Source: a candidate division LCP-89 bacterium (lineage in GTDB: Bacteria; Electryoneota; B3-LCP). Taken from it: a stretch of 9,166 nucleotides of DNA. Shown here one piece after another: positions 1-7,666 of the stretch. Under the pieces are notes generated by a model that worked only from the letters and a program-made list of their open reading frames with translations, was not told where the DNA came from and did not search any database. A program made the translations under genes and the position numbers. Each line of letters begins with the position of its first letter. The first letter of the stretch is position 1. The DNA is taken from the NCBI GenBank assembly GCA_025774735.1, contig JALGZU010000123.1, positions 1 through 9,166 on the forward strand, read 5' to 3'.

Positions 1-1150
1 ACGCTGAGTATCCGGATCTCTGCGTCCTGTGTGAGATTGGAGAAGACCACGCACTCTTCACCATCAACGAGGGTTCCGTTGTGGTACGGATTGGGGTAGA
101 CATACGCCTGTTTCAGGTTGGGTTGTGAGAAACTCAAAGTGGCTTCGTTGCGGGTGGTATCGATGGGATTGCCTCCAACACCGTGCAGATTGGATGCCTT
201 GACGCGATAGACCTTGCCCAGCGCTCCAATGGGCGTGTCGGGATGGATAGAGAGTTGTACAGTTTTGCTGGTAGCCGTATCGACGATAGCCGAACTGATG
301 ATGATAACGTCCGGGGATTGAAGTCCGGAGACCGGATCGGCGGTGATGCTGTAATTCGCCTCCTCTACTAGATCGTTGGGATCCATAGCTACTGAGAACA
401 CCAGGGTGAGAACAGATAGATTTGCGTTGGGAACCGCACCCATGAGATAAGGTAGTTCGTGCTCAGTCAGGGGAACCTGAAACCGGATAGTGTCGGATTG
501 GTTTAAGAGCGGCGATCCTTGACGGTCGAAGATATCACGAAGGACGATCCGGAGGGTGGTATCCTGAGCAGCAACGAAAACGATCGGATCGAACGTCAAT
601 ACCGCTCTGGTGTCCCCTGCATCTGATACGATGGAGTTGGGATGATCCAGATAATTGACGATCCAGTAATTGTTCGGATTCAGGAAGGAAAGTCCCATTG
701 CTTCACTGAAATCGATCGTAACGAAATTTGGCTCGACGAACTCGGCCGTGTCCGCTAACACATAGGGAGGTTCATTAGGCGTCGCAGATATCATCACCGA
801 TTTTGGACCGTCCGGAGATTGGTATCCTCCCTGATCGAAAGTCGATATGGCATAGTAGTAGGTGGAATCTTTCTGGATGTCGAAATCGGTGAAGGTCGAA
901 TCCTGAGGATCGGTAATTTCGATCAGGAATTGCAGGCTGTCCGGAGTGGGATAGCCGGTGCGGTAAAGGTTGTAGGCTTCGGCCGTCACGATCGCTGACC
1001 AGCTGAGGTTGACGCGATCGTCCTCCGCTTCGGCAAAGAAATTCAGGGGCGGCGGTGGCCCGGCTGACCAGGTACCTGTTTCCTCGAATAACTTTACCTG
1101 TGAACCGGTTGAGAAGAGAATGTCATTATGACCGTTCCGGTCAAATCCGG
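1..1150 (-). CDS. C-terminal continuation of the S8 protease in the shifted frame: FG-GAP end, FnIII, two Ig-like modules, partial sorting domain
   Basis: Reading the minus strand in the frame that starts at 1148 gives about 382 codons with no stop to the window edge. It opens with PGFDRNGHNDILF, exactly the FG-GAP/VCBS loop expected after the last good residues (VIWYYP) of the upstream frame. A Pro-rich hinge follows (PPPPLNFF). A fibronectin type III domain lies at about 1058-775 (VNLSW near the start, STYYYAIS near the end). Two SbsA/Big_5-like Ig modules follow at about 772-470 (signature IDFSEAM) and 465-122 (VFSVAMDPN). The last 40 residues (AYVYPNPYHNGT, then EIRILSV at the edge) match the beginning of a FlgD-like/T9SS-type C-terminal sorting domain, cut by the window. 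There is no ribosome binding site and no convincing independent start, so this is the tail of the protease and not a separate gene. The joined protein would exceed 1,390 residues. Confidence 0.85.
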
Positions 1151-4090
1151 GTAATACCAGATGACGCCGAAATCCTGTTCGACGGAATCCCAATCAACCA
1201 CGTAAAAATCGGGATAGAGGCAAAGTAATATTTCATCCTCGGAATCTCCGTACACGTCCCCCGCAGAGATGCCCGACGCAAACTCGGAGGGATTCTCAGC
1301 TCCGAAAAAATAGAGCGTATCGATCAGGCTGTGTTGATTGTCTCCGACGTTCTGGAAGATGTAAAGAGCCCAGTAACGCGTATCAGCCAGGTGCTCACCG
1401 ATAATTTCCGTTTCCGTGTGCGCCAGCACGGCAATTTCAAGCAGACCATCCGCATTGAAATCCCCCTCTGCAAGGAATTGACCGGTATCCAGCAGTGGCA
1501 ACGAAACCGACCAGTTCGCTTCGAAAGATCCATCAGGTTGCCTCTCGTACGTGTAAACACTGCCCTGATAATCGCCGAAGAGCAGTTCGGATAAACCGTC
1601 ATCATCATAATCATTTACACGGCAGTAGGGCGCCACCGAGATCGGGGTGGGATTGACCGGATTGGGGAGGTATTGCTGGAAACTGAGATTCCCGTCCCAG
1701 TTCTGCCAAATTTGATAGACGCCGCCATTGACCAGGACAACTTCGCCCGGGGCGATACCTGGGACGAGGTTCAGCAATTTGGCGCCCCATACGTCGCCGG
1801 AATCCGACCAGACGACGTTGGTGGGCTGGGGGAATCCGCCCGGTGCGGTTGCTTCGAAAATTTTGGTCCGGCCCGCATATAAGGTGAGCAACTCCGGGAG
1901 CGAATCCACATCGCTGTCCCCGATGGACTTGGGAATTTCCAATCCGAAATCCAGTCCCGGATCGGCGAACTCCCAGTTTGAGGTCGCTTCGTAGATCCGC
2001 AGATTCGACTTTGTACCATTGATGTCGAGAGTATCCGCCCAGACTTCCAGGAAACCATCGTCATCGAGATCCGTGACGTCTTCGAGAAACCAACTGGGCG
2101 GGATGCCTGGTGAAGGGAGTTCGACAAAGTTATTGGTTATGATGCTTGCTTCGGTGAGATCGATTGTGCCCAGGATGCTGGTGCTGTCAATGAGCCCGGC
2201 GGCATTTTCAACCCATATGGAGTAAGAAAACTCTTTCGCAGGCAGGTTTCTCCCCAGCAGGATGGTATGTTCGGTGGTACTGTATCCCAACGTTTGTGAA
2301 ATCCACATCTCACCCGGCCCGATTCCCAATAGCCATACTTTCCCGGTGGTCAGGTCGTCTGTCGAAAAGCTCAGCAGGTAAGAGGGGCGGTCTGCATCCA
2401 GGATGGGCAGGAGGATGATGTTTGAAATTACCGGTGGGGAGGGATCGAAGTAGACAACTACCCGGTCGTCTGTTTGATTGCCGAAGATGTCCGTGACCAG
2501 CAGGCGGATCGTATAGGCGGTATCCAGCGGTTCTTCGTTTGTCCAGGTAGCCAACAGGTCATCGAAAACCTGGAGGCCGTTAGAGTGCTTGACGATATCC
2601 CATACTGCGGGATTGACGCCTACTCCTGAGTAGACAATGTAGTCATGGAAGTAGATGCCGGCGGCCGTGCCGATGATCACCACATGATTGGTTTGGGCGA
2701 GACCCTGTTCCATCTCCGGCTGCGTGATTTCGGCGATTAACGCTTCTTCAACCTGGACGGCTTTGTCTGCCCGGAGAATCCCGTGCCCGGTTTCCTGATC
2801 CCAACCGGGCGATTCGATATCGTCCGTGGTGCTGGTTAAAACCGACTTGACCGCGGACTGATCCCAGTCCGGATGCAGAGTCATCACCAAACCGGCTGCT
2901 GCACAGGCGAACGGGGCTGCGTAGGAGGTGCCGCTGCCTCCGAGGAACATACCGTAATCGTACCCCATGGTGGTGGACAGAATATTGATGCCCGGCGCCA
3001 GTAGATCAAGGGAGATGCCATAACTTGAAAAGGTAGTGCGTTCGTCGTTTTCATTGCAGGCCCCCACGCTCAGAATCGGACCGAACGATGCCGGATAAAT
3101 GGGATCAGAAGTCCCGCTGTTTCCCGCCGCAGCCACGACCAAAAGCCCGCCGTTGACGGCATAGTTGATCACGTCTTCCAGCATCGGGCTGACCTGAGTA
3201 TCACCGAAACTGAGGTTGGCAATGCGAGCACCGTTATCCAGGGCGTAAAGGAGAGCGGAGGCGACGTCATCTTCCTGGAGGAAACCTGTCATGTTGCCGG
3301 CGCGTAGAATCATCAGCGGGCACGATGGGGCGGCACCGGCAATGCCGAGACCGTTCTGAATAGCGGCACCGGCAACCCCCGCAACAGCGGTGCCATGACC
3401 CATCTCGTCGGAGGGATCGTTGTCCCTGATCAGGTAATCTCCACTCGTCGGAAAGGTCGGTGCGTCGACGAAATCCCAACCTACGCTGTCATCTATGAAT
3501 CCGTTGAAGTCATCGTCTATACCGGGACTGCCTTCAGCTTCTGCAACATTACGCCAGATGGAACTGATCAGGTCCGGATGATCCATCTCACAGCCGGTGT
3601 CGATGATGGCGATCGGCACGGATGCATCCCCGAAAGTGACGTCCCAGGCTTCGGCGGCGTGGATCCTCTGCAGACCCCAGAGATCGTTGTAGAGCGGATC
3701 GTTGGGGATGAAATGATTCTTGAGCAAGCGGTTCGGCTGGGCCCAGCGTATTGAAGACAGGCTGGCTAGATCGCTCATCAGAGTGGGGACGGAATGTTCG
3801 CGATCCTCAGGGAGTCGGATCAAAAGAAAGCGTCTGAATTGCTGGTGCTTTTCACCAGGCAGATGTAGGGCATAGCTTGTAACCGCAGAGGAGTACCTGC
3901 TCAAAACCGCGTCCAGGTCGGGTAATCCCGTGCGCACTCCTTCCACGTCTTGATACAGGGTGACGGTGCGATTGACTTCGAACAGTAATTCGCGCGGGCT
4001 GTCCAGGGCGTCTGATAGTCGTGACAAAGTTAGCATGAACAAAACCCCGGCAAAGGGGCTGAACGTCCGAATTAGCTGGCGTATCTTCAT
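1094..4090 (-). CDS. Secreted subtilisin-like (S8) serine protease with VCBS/FG-GAP repeats; frame closes early
   Basis: Secreted or cell-surface endopeptidase. The open frame reaches a GTG at 4198, but I prefer the ATG at 4090: it begins MKIRQLIRTF followed by a hydrophobic stretch, a good Sec signal peptide. Numbered from the GTG, residues about 100-160 look like an I9-type inhibitory prodomain. The S8 domain spans about 165-485, with Asp200 (IIDTG), His268 (GHGTAVAG), oxyanion Asn360 (AAAGN) and Ser425 (GTSYAAP); all catalytic residues are present. Residues about 490-690 look like Ig-type beta modules. From about 700 there are calcium-binding-loop VCBS/FG-GAP repeats (TDLDDDGFLE, NDYDDDGLSE, GDFNADGLLE, GDVYGDSEDE), probably a beta-propeller. 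The last 17 residues before the stop at 1094 do not resemble the family. The true continuation lies in the next frame (see the entry at 1-1150), so this gene is interrupted near 1148. No clear Shine-Dalgarno precedes ATG 4090. Very sure of S8; moderately sure of the start. Confidence 0.93.
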   Translation of the reverse strand: MKIRQLIRTFSPFAGVLFMLTLSRLSDALDSPRELLFEVNRTVTLYQDVEGVRTGLPDLDAVLSRYSSAVTSYALHLPGEKHQQFRRFLLIRLPEDREHSVPTLMSDLASLSSIRWAQPNRLLKNHFIPNDPLYNDLWGLQRIHAAEAWDVTFGDASVPIAIIDTGCEMDHPDLISSIWRNVAEAEGSPGIDDDFNGFIDDSVGWDFVDAPTFPTSGDYLIRDNDPSDEMGHGTAVAGVAGAAIQNGLGIAGAAPSCPLMILRAGNMTGFLQEDDVASALLYALDNGARIANLSFGDTQVSPMLEDVINYAVNGGLLVVAAAGNSGTSDPIYPASFGPILSVGACNENDERTTFSSYGISLDLLAPGINILSTTMGYDYGMFLGGSGTSYAAPFACAAAGLVMTLHPDWDQSAVKSVLTSTTDDIESPGWDQETGHGILRADKAVQVEEALIAEITQPEMEQGLAQTNHVVIIGTAAGIYFHDYIVYSGVGVNPAVWDIVKHSNGLQVFDDLLATWTNEEPLDTAYTIRLLVTDIFGNQTDDRVVVYFDPSPPVISNIILLPILDADRPSYLLSFSTDDLTTGKVWLLGIGPGEMWISQTLGYSTTEHTILLGRNLPAKEFSYSIWVENAAGLIDSTSILGTIDLTEASIITNNFVELPSPGIPPSWFLEDVTDLDDDGFLEVWADTLDINGTKSNLRIYEATSNWEFADPGLDFGLEIPKSIGDSDVDSLPELLTLYAGRTKIFEATAPGGFPQPTNVVWSDSGDVWGAKLLNLVPGIAPGEVVLVNGGVYQIWQNWDGNLSFQQYLPNPVNPTPISVAPYCRVNDYDDDGLSELLFGDYQGSVYTYERQPDGSFEANWSVSLPLLDTGQFLAEGDFNADGLLEIAVLAHTETEIIGEHLADTRYWALYIFQNVGDNQHSLIDTLYFFGAENPSEFASGISAGDVYGDSEDEILLCLYPDFYVVDWDSVEQDFGVIWYYPDLTGTVIMTFSSQPVHR

Positions 4091-4165
4091 GGTGTCGTGA
4101 ATCGGTTTGGTTTTGCGCAGTACCAGTGGAATGGTTTCTAAATGGCGTGAAACCGAACTACCGAA

Positions 4166-4174
4166 CTTATAGCA
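4166..4174 (-). promoter_or_regulatory. Possible extended -10 promoter element for the S8 protease gene
   Basis: On the minus strand the sequence TGC-TATAAG is an extended -10 element (TGn plus a 5/6 match to TATAAT). The -35 position 17 nt upstream is poor (ATCAGA). Transcription would begin near 4159, downstream of the GTG at 4198 but upstream of the ATG at 4090. This agrees with the signal-peptide-bearing ATG as the real start, with a leader of about 70 nt. It is a single short match, so confidence is low. Confidence 0.3.
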
Positions 4175-4255
4175 TGAAAAAGTTAATCTCTGATTCACGC
4201 TCTGGGAGCACGGGTCAGAACATCGAAGCCTGAATTCTACAGGTGAGCGTCATCA

Positions 4256-4573
4256 TTAATGCCTCCACCTTTGAATTCCGGCATGTAAGGGCGGTTTTAA
4301 ATCAATCTTTTCTTTTAACCTCACTGGGCGGCGTCTAAGTTCCTGAAGAAGGTCGTCCCGGCAGATGATTAATTCAGTGTCAAATACCTGCTTTGAGGTT
4401 TGTTCTTGGTCGCGGAAGTTGCTTAGAGAACGGACTATCTCAGGTGTGGTGCGGAGAGTGCTGGCCCTCTCCGAGAAGCCGCAGCGGTAACGGATGTTTG
4501 ATAGGCGGGTAAGGATGAAGTTGGGTAGATGTTTGTGGATCGATTCTTCCCTAGGACGAGCAATCCTGCTCAT
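4256..4573 (-). CDS. Doubtful small Arg-rich hypothetical protein (105 aa)
   Basis: I do not recognise this protein. It starts with ATG four nt after the stop of the TPR gene, compatible with translational coupling, and ends with TAA. About one residue in six is Arg, giving a strongly basic product; it has three Cys and no signal peptide or membrane segment. Arginine is often encoded by AGG and leucine by CTA or TTA, which are less favoured in the neighbouring genes. That may mean foreign origin, or that the frame is open by chance. No strong Shine-Dalgarno is seen. If it is not a gene, 4091-4577 is a 487-nt intergenic region holding little except the weak promoter-like element near 4170. Small inverted repeats there (GCTC/GAGC, and GAGCA-GGAT-TGCTC at the ORF start) have no T-run and are not terminators. 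Confidence 0.3.
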   Translation of the reverse strand: MSRIARPREESIHKHLPNFILTRLSNIRYRCGFSERASTLRTTPEIVRSLSNFRDQEQTSKQVFDTELIICRDDLLQELRRRPVRLKEKIDLKPPLHAGIQRWRH

Positions 4574-4577
4574 GTCA

Positions 4578-5969
4578 CTAGTCCGTGCTCGTACTTAATG
4601 CCTCTTCTCGGCGGCTTTTTAAATCTTTCAGGCGCTTTTTGAAATCGTTATTGTCAGGATCTTTTTCCAGCAATTTCTCGTATATCTCGATCGCTTCTTC
4701 GTATTTCTGCTGGGTGGCGTACAGCTCGCCCAGGGTCTTGGTGGCGATTTTCTTCTTCTTTCCCTTGGGCTTCTCCGTGCTCGGTGCAGCTTCCTCGGTT
4801 TCTGTGGGGGTTTCGGCTTTCTCTACGGGTTCGGACGGGTCTGTAACCGCTTCTCCGGTCACTGGCGCCGTTTCGACGGCTTCAGCCGCATCCGGTTTCT
4901 TGGTCGGTTCTTCTTTGCTTTTCGTGGGCTCTTTTTTACTCGGAGATTTCTTGGCCTTAGCGGGCTCGGGCGCGGCTTTTTCTCCTTCGATTTCGGCGGT
5001 ATCATCCTTCGAAGTCACTTCAGCCGTATCGGTGCTTTGCTGCTCCGGTGGGATTACCTTCTCCGTCTTAGATGTTGCCTGCTCATCTGCCCCCTCGAGA
5101 CCGAAGGGATCGCTATCTTCATCGGCGGGTGGTTCTGCTTTCGGTGTGGGCTTTTCGGCCTTCGGTTCTTCTATTTTTGGAGGTTCAGGTTCGGGAACTT
5201 CCGGCTGGGTATCCTGTTTGGCCTGAACAGGTTCTTCTGAAGCTTCAGCACTGTCCGTCTCTTTTGCCTCGGATTCCTCAGCTTTCGTTAGAGGTTCCGC
5301 TTCTTCCGTTGTCTCAGGCACACCGGACGATTTAATCTCCTCGATCATTTTGTTGATTTCAGAAGCTTCTTCATCGTCTTCAGCGAGGATTTCTTCGGTT
5401 TCAGACGAAGGTGTCTTCTCTTCTGCTATTTCGGGTTTGGGCTCAGCCTTCTTGGCAGATTTTGGCGCCGCGCTTTTTTTAATATCTTCGACAAAGTCGT
5501 CTTCCAGGGCTTCCTCGGCAATTTTTTCCGAAGCCTCCGTTGTCTCGGCGGGTGCTTCGGAGTGTGCCGATTCATCCGTCTCGTCCGGGTGAACGTACAA
5601 TAACGGATCCAAAGTATTCATGCGGTCCCTAAACTTATTCGCCTCGTCCGTCTCTTCGAGCTTGCTCTTCGCCTTCTCCATGATTTGAAGTAGTCCGAGA
5701 TGGTTTGGGTCCGTCTCCAGACCTCTGGCTGCGCAGTCTGCGGCATCACCGTAATGGCCGTTCAGCAGGTAGCCTTCACCTAGGATCTTCAATCCGGAGG
5801 TGTAGCCCGGGTGAGCCTCAACGCCGGTTTCAAGCACCTTCCTGGCGCGGTCCCAATCTCCGAGTTGAAGGTAGCAGTCCCCGAGTCGAGCGAATAGGAG
5901 AGGGGATTTTTTCACACGTTTGCGTAACTTGCGAATCTCTTGGCGAACTTTCGAGTCATCTTCGAACAT
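4578..5969 (-). CDS. Tetratricopeptide-repeat protein with long Glu/Pro/Lys/Ala-rich linker
   Basis: Probable cytoplasmic scaffold or interaction protein of 463 residues, with no signal peptide or membrane segment. After a basic N-terminus (about 10-22) come two TPR units at about 22-55 (LLFARLGDCYLQLGDWDRA) and 56-89 (GEGYLLNGHYGDAADCA). Helical sequence runs to about 125. Residues 128-403 are low-complexity, dominated by Glu, Ala, Pro, Lys, Thr and Ser, and predicted disordered. A lysine cluster (GKKKK, 403-407) leads into a single C-terminal TPR at about 408-440 (LGELYATQQKYEEAIEIYEK) and a final charged helix. Such a C-terminal 'LGELYATQ...YEEAI' TPR is common in TPR proteins of Deltaproteobacteria and FCB-type bacteria; the partner is unknown. 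The start is ATG at 5969, with a partial Shine-Dalgarno (GGGA, 6 nt spacing) and its own promoter just upstream. The function of this particular protein cannot be told from sequence. Confidence 0.9.
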   Translation of the reverse strand: MFEDDSKVRQEIRKLRKRVKKSPLLFARLGDCYLQLGDWDRARKVLETGVEAHPGYTSGLKILGEGYLLNGHYGDAADCAARGLETDPNHLGLLQIMEKAKSKLEETDEANKFRDRMNTLDPLLYVHPDETDESAHSEAPAETTEASEKIAEEALEDDFVEDIKKSAAPKSAKKAEPKPEIAEEKTPSSETEEILAEDDEEASEINKMIEEIKSSGVPETTEEAEPLTKAEESEAKETDSAEASEEPVQAKQDTQPEVPEPEPPKIEEPKAEKPTPKAEPPADEDSDPFGLEGADEQATSKTEKVIPPEQQSTDTAEVTSKDDTAEIEGEKAAPEPAKAKKSPSKKEPTKSKEEPTKKPDAAEAVETAPVTGEAVTDPSEPVEKAETPTETEEAAPSTEKPKGKKKKIATKTLGELYATQQKYEEAIEIYEKLLEKDPDNNDFKKRLKDLKSRREEALSTSTD

Positions 5970-5995
5970 GATATATCCCAGATTGATACATCGTA

Positions 5996-6024
5996 AATGT
6001 ACATCATCCAGAAAAGAATGTCAA
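5996..6024 (-). promoter_or_regulatory. Sigma70-like promoter of the TPR gene
   Basis: On the minus strand a perfect -35 hexamer TTGACA (6024-6019) is separated by exactly 17 nt from TACATT (6001-5996), a 4/6 match to the -10 consensus. Transcription would start near 5989, giving a leader of about 20 nt with GGGA placed 6 nt before the ATG at 5969. It lies 9 nt past the comF stop, so the TPR gene can be transcribed separately from the upstream genes. No intrinsic terminator separates it from comF, so read-through is possible. Confidence 0.6.
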
Positions 6025-6033
6025 GGCTATTTT

Positions 6034-6723
6034 TTAGATTGCTTGTCCCTCGGCGCTCGGAGCGGTCAATACGGCAGCGGAGACCCCCGCCGCACCGTTT
6101 CTCCGTAGAAGACTGGCCAGGGCGTGCAGCGTCGCCCCGGAAGTTACCAGGTCATCGACGATCAGGATCCGTTTATCCCGCGCGGCTTGCGTATCGCCCA
6201 GCTCGAAAGCATGTTCGACACTTCTCCAGCGTTTTTGACGTCCCAGAGTCGTCTGGGAAGGCGTGTTGACAATCCGCACTGTTCCCGCTTGTTCCAGTTG
6301 GAGTTTATAGTTAGCCGCAAGGCTCGCTGCAAGACATTCAGATTGGTTGAATCCCCGTGAGCGTCTCCGGGCGGAATGAATCGGCACCGGAAGCAGGACG
6401 TCGAAATCAGAGACAGCCGCGGAATCTCGCATTACTTCGCACCATTCCCGCACAAGCCGCGATGCCAATTCAGGCCGGCCGTGGTACTTGAACAGGTGAA
6501 TGATCCGCCGAAGCCGTTCATCGTACTCCCAGCCGATCCAGAGGTTATCCAACACGCCTCGCAGCGAGCGGAGTGGCGAGCCGCTCCGCTCCGGATAAGG
6601 GGGTAATGTGCGCCAGCATTTGTCGCACAGATACTGCCCGTCATGGTCCAGCCGGGAGTCGCACAGGAGGCACAGGTTGGGTAGAAACAGGCCGGAGATC
6701 TCTTTCCATATCCTGGATGACAT
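6034..6723 (-). CDS. comF: ComF family protein (phosphoribosyltransferase-like, zinc finger)
   Basis: ComF/ComFC-type protein of 229 residues, the usual length for the family. These cytoplasmic proteins combine an N-terminal four-cysteine zinc-binding motif with a type I phosphoribosyltransferase fold and are linked to DNA uptake in naturally competent bacteria; the chemical reaction is not settled. Cys18, Cys21, Cys33 and Cys36 form the zinc finger. The family motif LLPVPIHSARRRSRGFNQSE lies at 110-129. The PRPP-binding loop ILIVDDLVTSGAT is at 186-198, with the two acidic residues intact. The ATG at 6723 follows the CDF transporter stop by 27 nt on the same strand, so it is probably the last gene of that unit. 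No strong Shine-Dalgarno is visible. There is no sign of damage. The family assignment is firm; a role in competence here is only inferred. Confidence 0.93.
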   Translation of the reverse strand: MSSRIWKEISGLFLPNLCLLCDSRLDHDGQYLCDKCWRTLPPYPERSGSPLRSLRGVLDNLWIGWEYDERLRRIIHLFKYHGRPELASRLVREWCEVMRDSAAVSDFDVLLPVPIHSARRRSRGFNQSECLAASLAANYKLQLEQAGTVRIVNTPSQTTLGRQKRWRSVEHAFELGDTQAARDKRILIVDDLVTSGATLHALASLLRRNGAAGVSAAVLTAPSAEGQAI

Positions 6724-6750
6724 TTGAATTCAGGGGACAGTTATGATCTC

Positions 6751-7656
6751 TTACGGCGGATCGCAACTGAGGTCTGGATTAAGTCCCTGAGGTTCAAGTT
6801 GCAGGGTTGCGTGGGTGATGCCGAACTTCTGCTGAATTGCACTGGTAGCTCTGGCCAGGAGTTCGTTATGAGGGACGTTCCCGGAAACCACCAGGTGAGC
6901 GGTTAAAACCGGCTGGTCGGATCCGATTGACCAGATGTGCAGATCGTGGCAGAACAGAACTTCGTCGAAACTCTCCAGCTCCGCTTTGACGGCGTCGAGC
7001 TTTATCCCCCTCGGGGCGCTCTCCAGCAAGATGCGCACGGCGTCTTTGACGATGCTGATGGAGCTCCACAGGATCAACAGCGAAATCGCCACGCTCAGGA
7101 TCGGATCGATGATGAACCAGCCTCCCCAGAGCATTAGCAGACCGGCGATGATGACCGCTAGAGATCCCAGGCTGTCCGCCATTAAGTGCAAAAAGGCGCC
7201 GCGAATGTTGATGTCGTCCTTTTGGTGAGCTTTGAGCATCCAGGCGCTGGCCAGATTGGCGATCAGGCCCGCCGTTGCGATCAGCAGCATCTCCAGCGAT
7301 TTGATGTCGGGCGGGTCGGCCAGCCGGTGGATCGCCTCCCAGGCGATAACCCCGACTATCAACCACAGACTCAAGCCGTTCAACAGAGCCGCTAAAACCT
7401 TCACGCGGCCGTAGCCGTAGGTGCGCCGCTTCGTCGAACTCCACTGGGCTATATGATGCGCGATCAGGGCGATACCCAGCGCCGCCACGTCGGTAAGCAT
7501 ATGGCCGGCATCGGCTAAGAGTGCCAGGCTGTTGGTCAGCAGGCCGCCGATGAATTCGACGACTAGAAAGGTGGCGTTGATGCCTAAAGCCCACCAGAGC
7601 GCCCGGGAAGATCCGTTGTTGTCTATGGTATGGTTTTGATGATCGTGAGCGTTCAT
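6751..7656 (-). CDS. CDF-family divalent metal cation efflux transporter (CzcD/ZitB-like)
   Basis: Cation diffusion facilitator of 301 residues, a standard length. Family members export Zn2+ (also Cd2+ or Co2+) across the cytoplasmic membrane in exchange for protons. A short His-containing N-terminus (HDHQNH) precedes six predicted membrane segments at about 20-40, 43-68, 86-108, 120-142, 155-177 and 180-203. The metal site in segments 2 and 5 is intact: His52/Asp56 (GHMLTD) and His157/Asp161 (HLMAD), the HxxxD pairs seen in Zn/Cd-transporting CDFs. The cytoplasmic C-terminal domain (about 208-292) has the dimer and metal-sensing sequence CHDLHIWSIG (236-245) and a late THATLQLE. The ATG at 7656 lies 10 nt after the upstream gene's stop, with a GGA-containing purine run (AAAAAAGGAAAC) at that gene's 3' end. 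Zinc is the likeliest substrate but specificity cannot be fixed from sequence. I withhold a gene symbol because czcD, zitB and others are equally possible. Confidence 0.95.
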   Translation of the reverse strand: MNAHDHQNHTIDNNGSSRALWWALGINATFLVVEFIGGLLTNSLALLADAGHMLTDVAALGIALIAHHIAQWSSTKRRTYGYGRVKVLAALLNGLSLWLIVGVIAWEAIHRLADPPDIKSLEMLLIATAGLIANLASAWMLKAHQKDDINIRGAFLHLMADSLGSLAVIIAGLLMLWGGWFIIDPILSVAISLLILWSSISIVKDAVRILLESAPRGIKLDAVKAELESFDEVLFCHDLHIWSIGSDQPVLTAHLVVSGNVPHNELLARATSAIQQKFGITHATLQLEPQGLNPDLSCDPP

Positions 7657-7666
7657 TTTGGCTGCA

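Noticed and set aside
183..371. Plus-strand 62-codon frame near the left edge
   Set aside because: Antisense to the Ig-like modules of the protease C-terminus, which are open and domain-like throughout.
1140..1156. Programmed -1 ribosomal frameshift joining the two protease frames
   Set aside because: The bases TAC CCG GAT do not form an X XXY YYZ slippery heptamer, re-pairing in the A site would be poor, and no clear downstream pseudoknot was seen. A missing base is simpler.
4192..4214. Possible terminator (GCTC-CCA-GAGC hairpin) between the Arg-rich ORF and the protease gene
   Set aside because: The stem is only 4 bp and no T-run follows on the minus strand.
4558..4571. GAGCA-GGAT-TGCTC inverted repeat as a regulatory hairpin or terminator
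   Set aside because: Only a 5-bp stem with no U-tract; it lies in the first codons of the doubtful ORF and may be chance.
4585..5226. Plus-strand 213-codon Ser/Val/Gly-rich reading frame
   Set aside because: It is antisense to the low-complexity Glu/Pro/Lys/Ala linker of the TPR gene; the composition follows from the complementary codons and there is no ribosome binding site.
6866..7594. Minus-strand 242-codon frame overlapping the CDF transporter
   Set aside because: It is an Arg/Gly/Ser-rich out-of-frame shadow of the CDF gene, whose own frame shows all family motifs.
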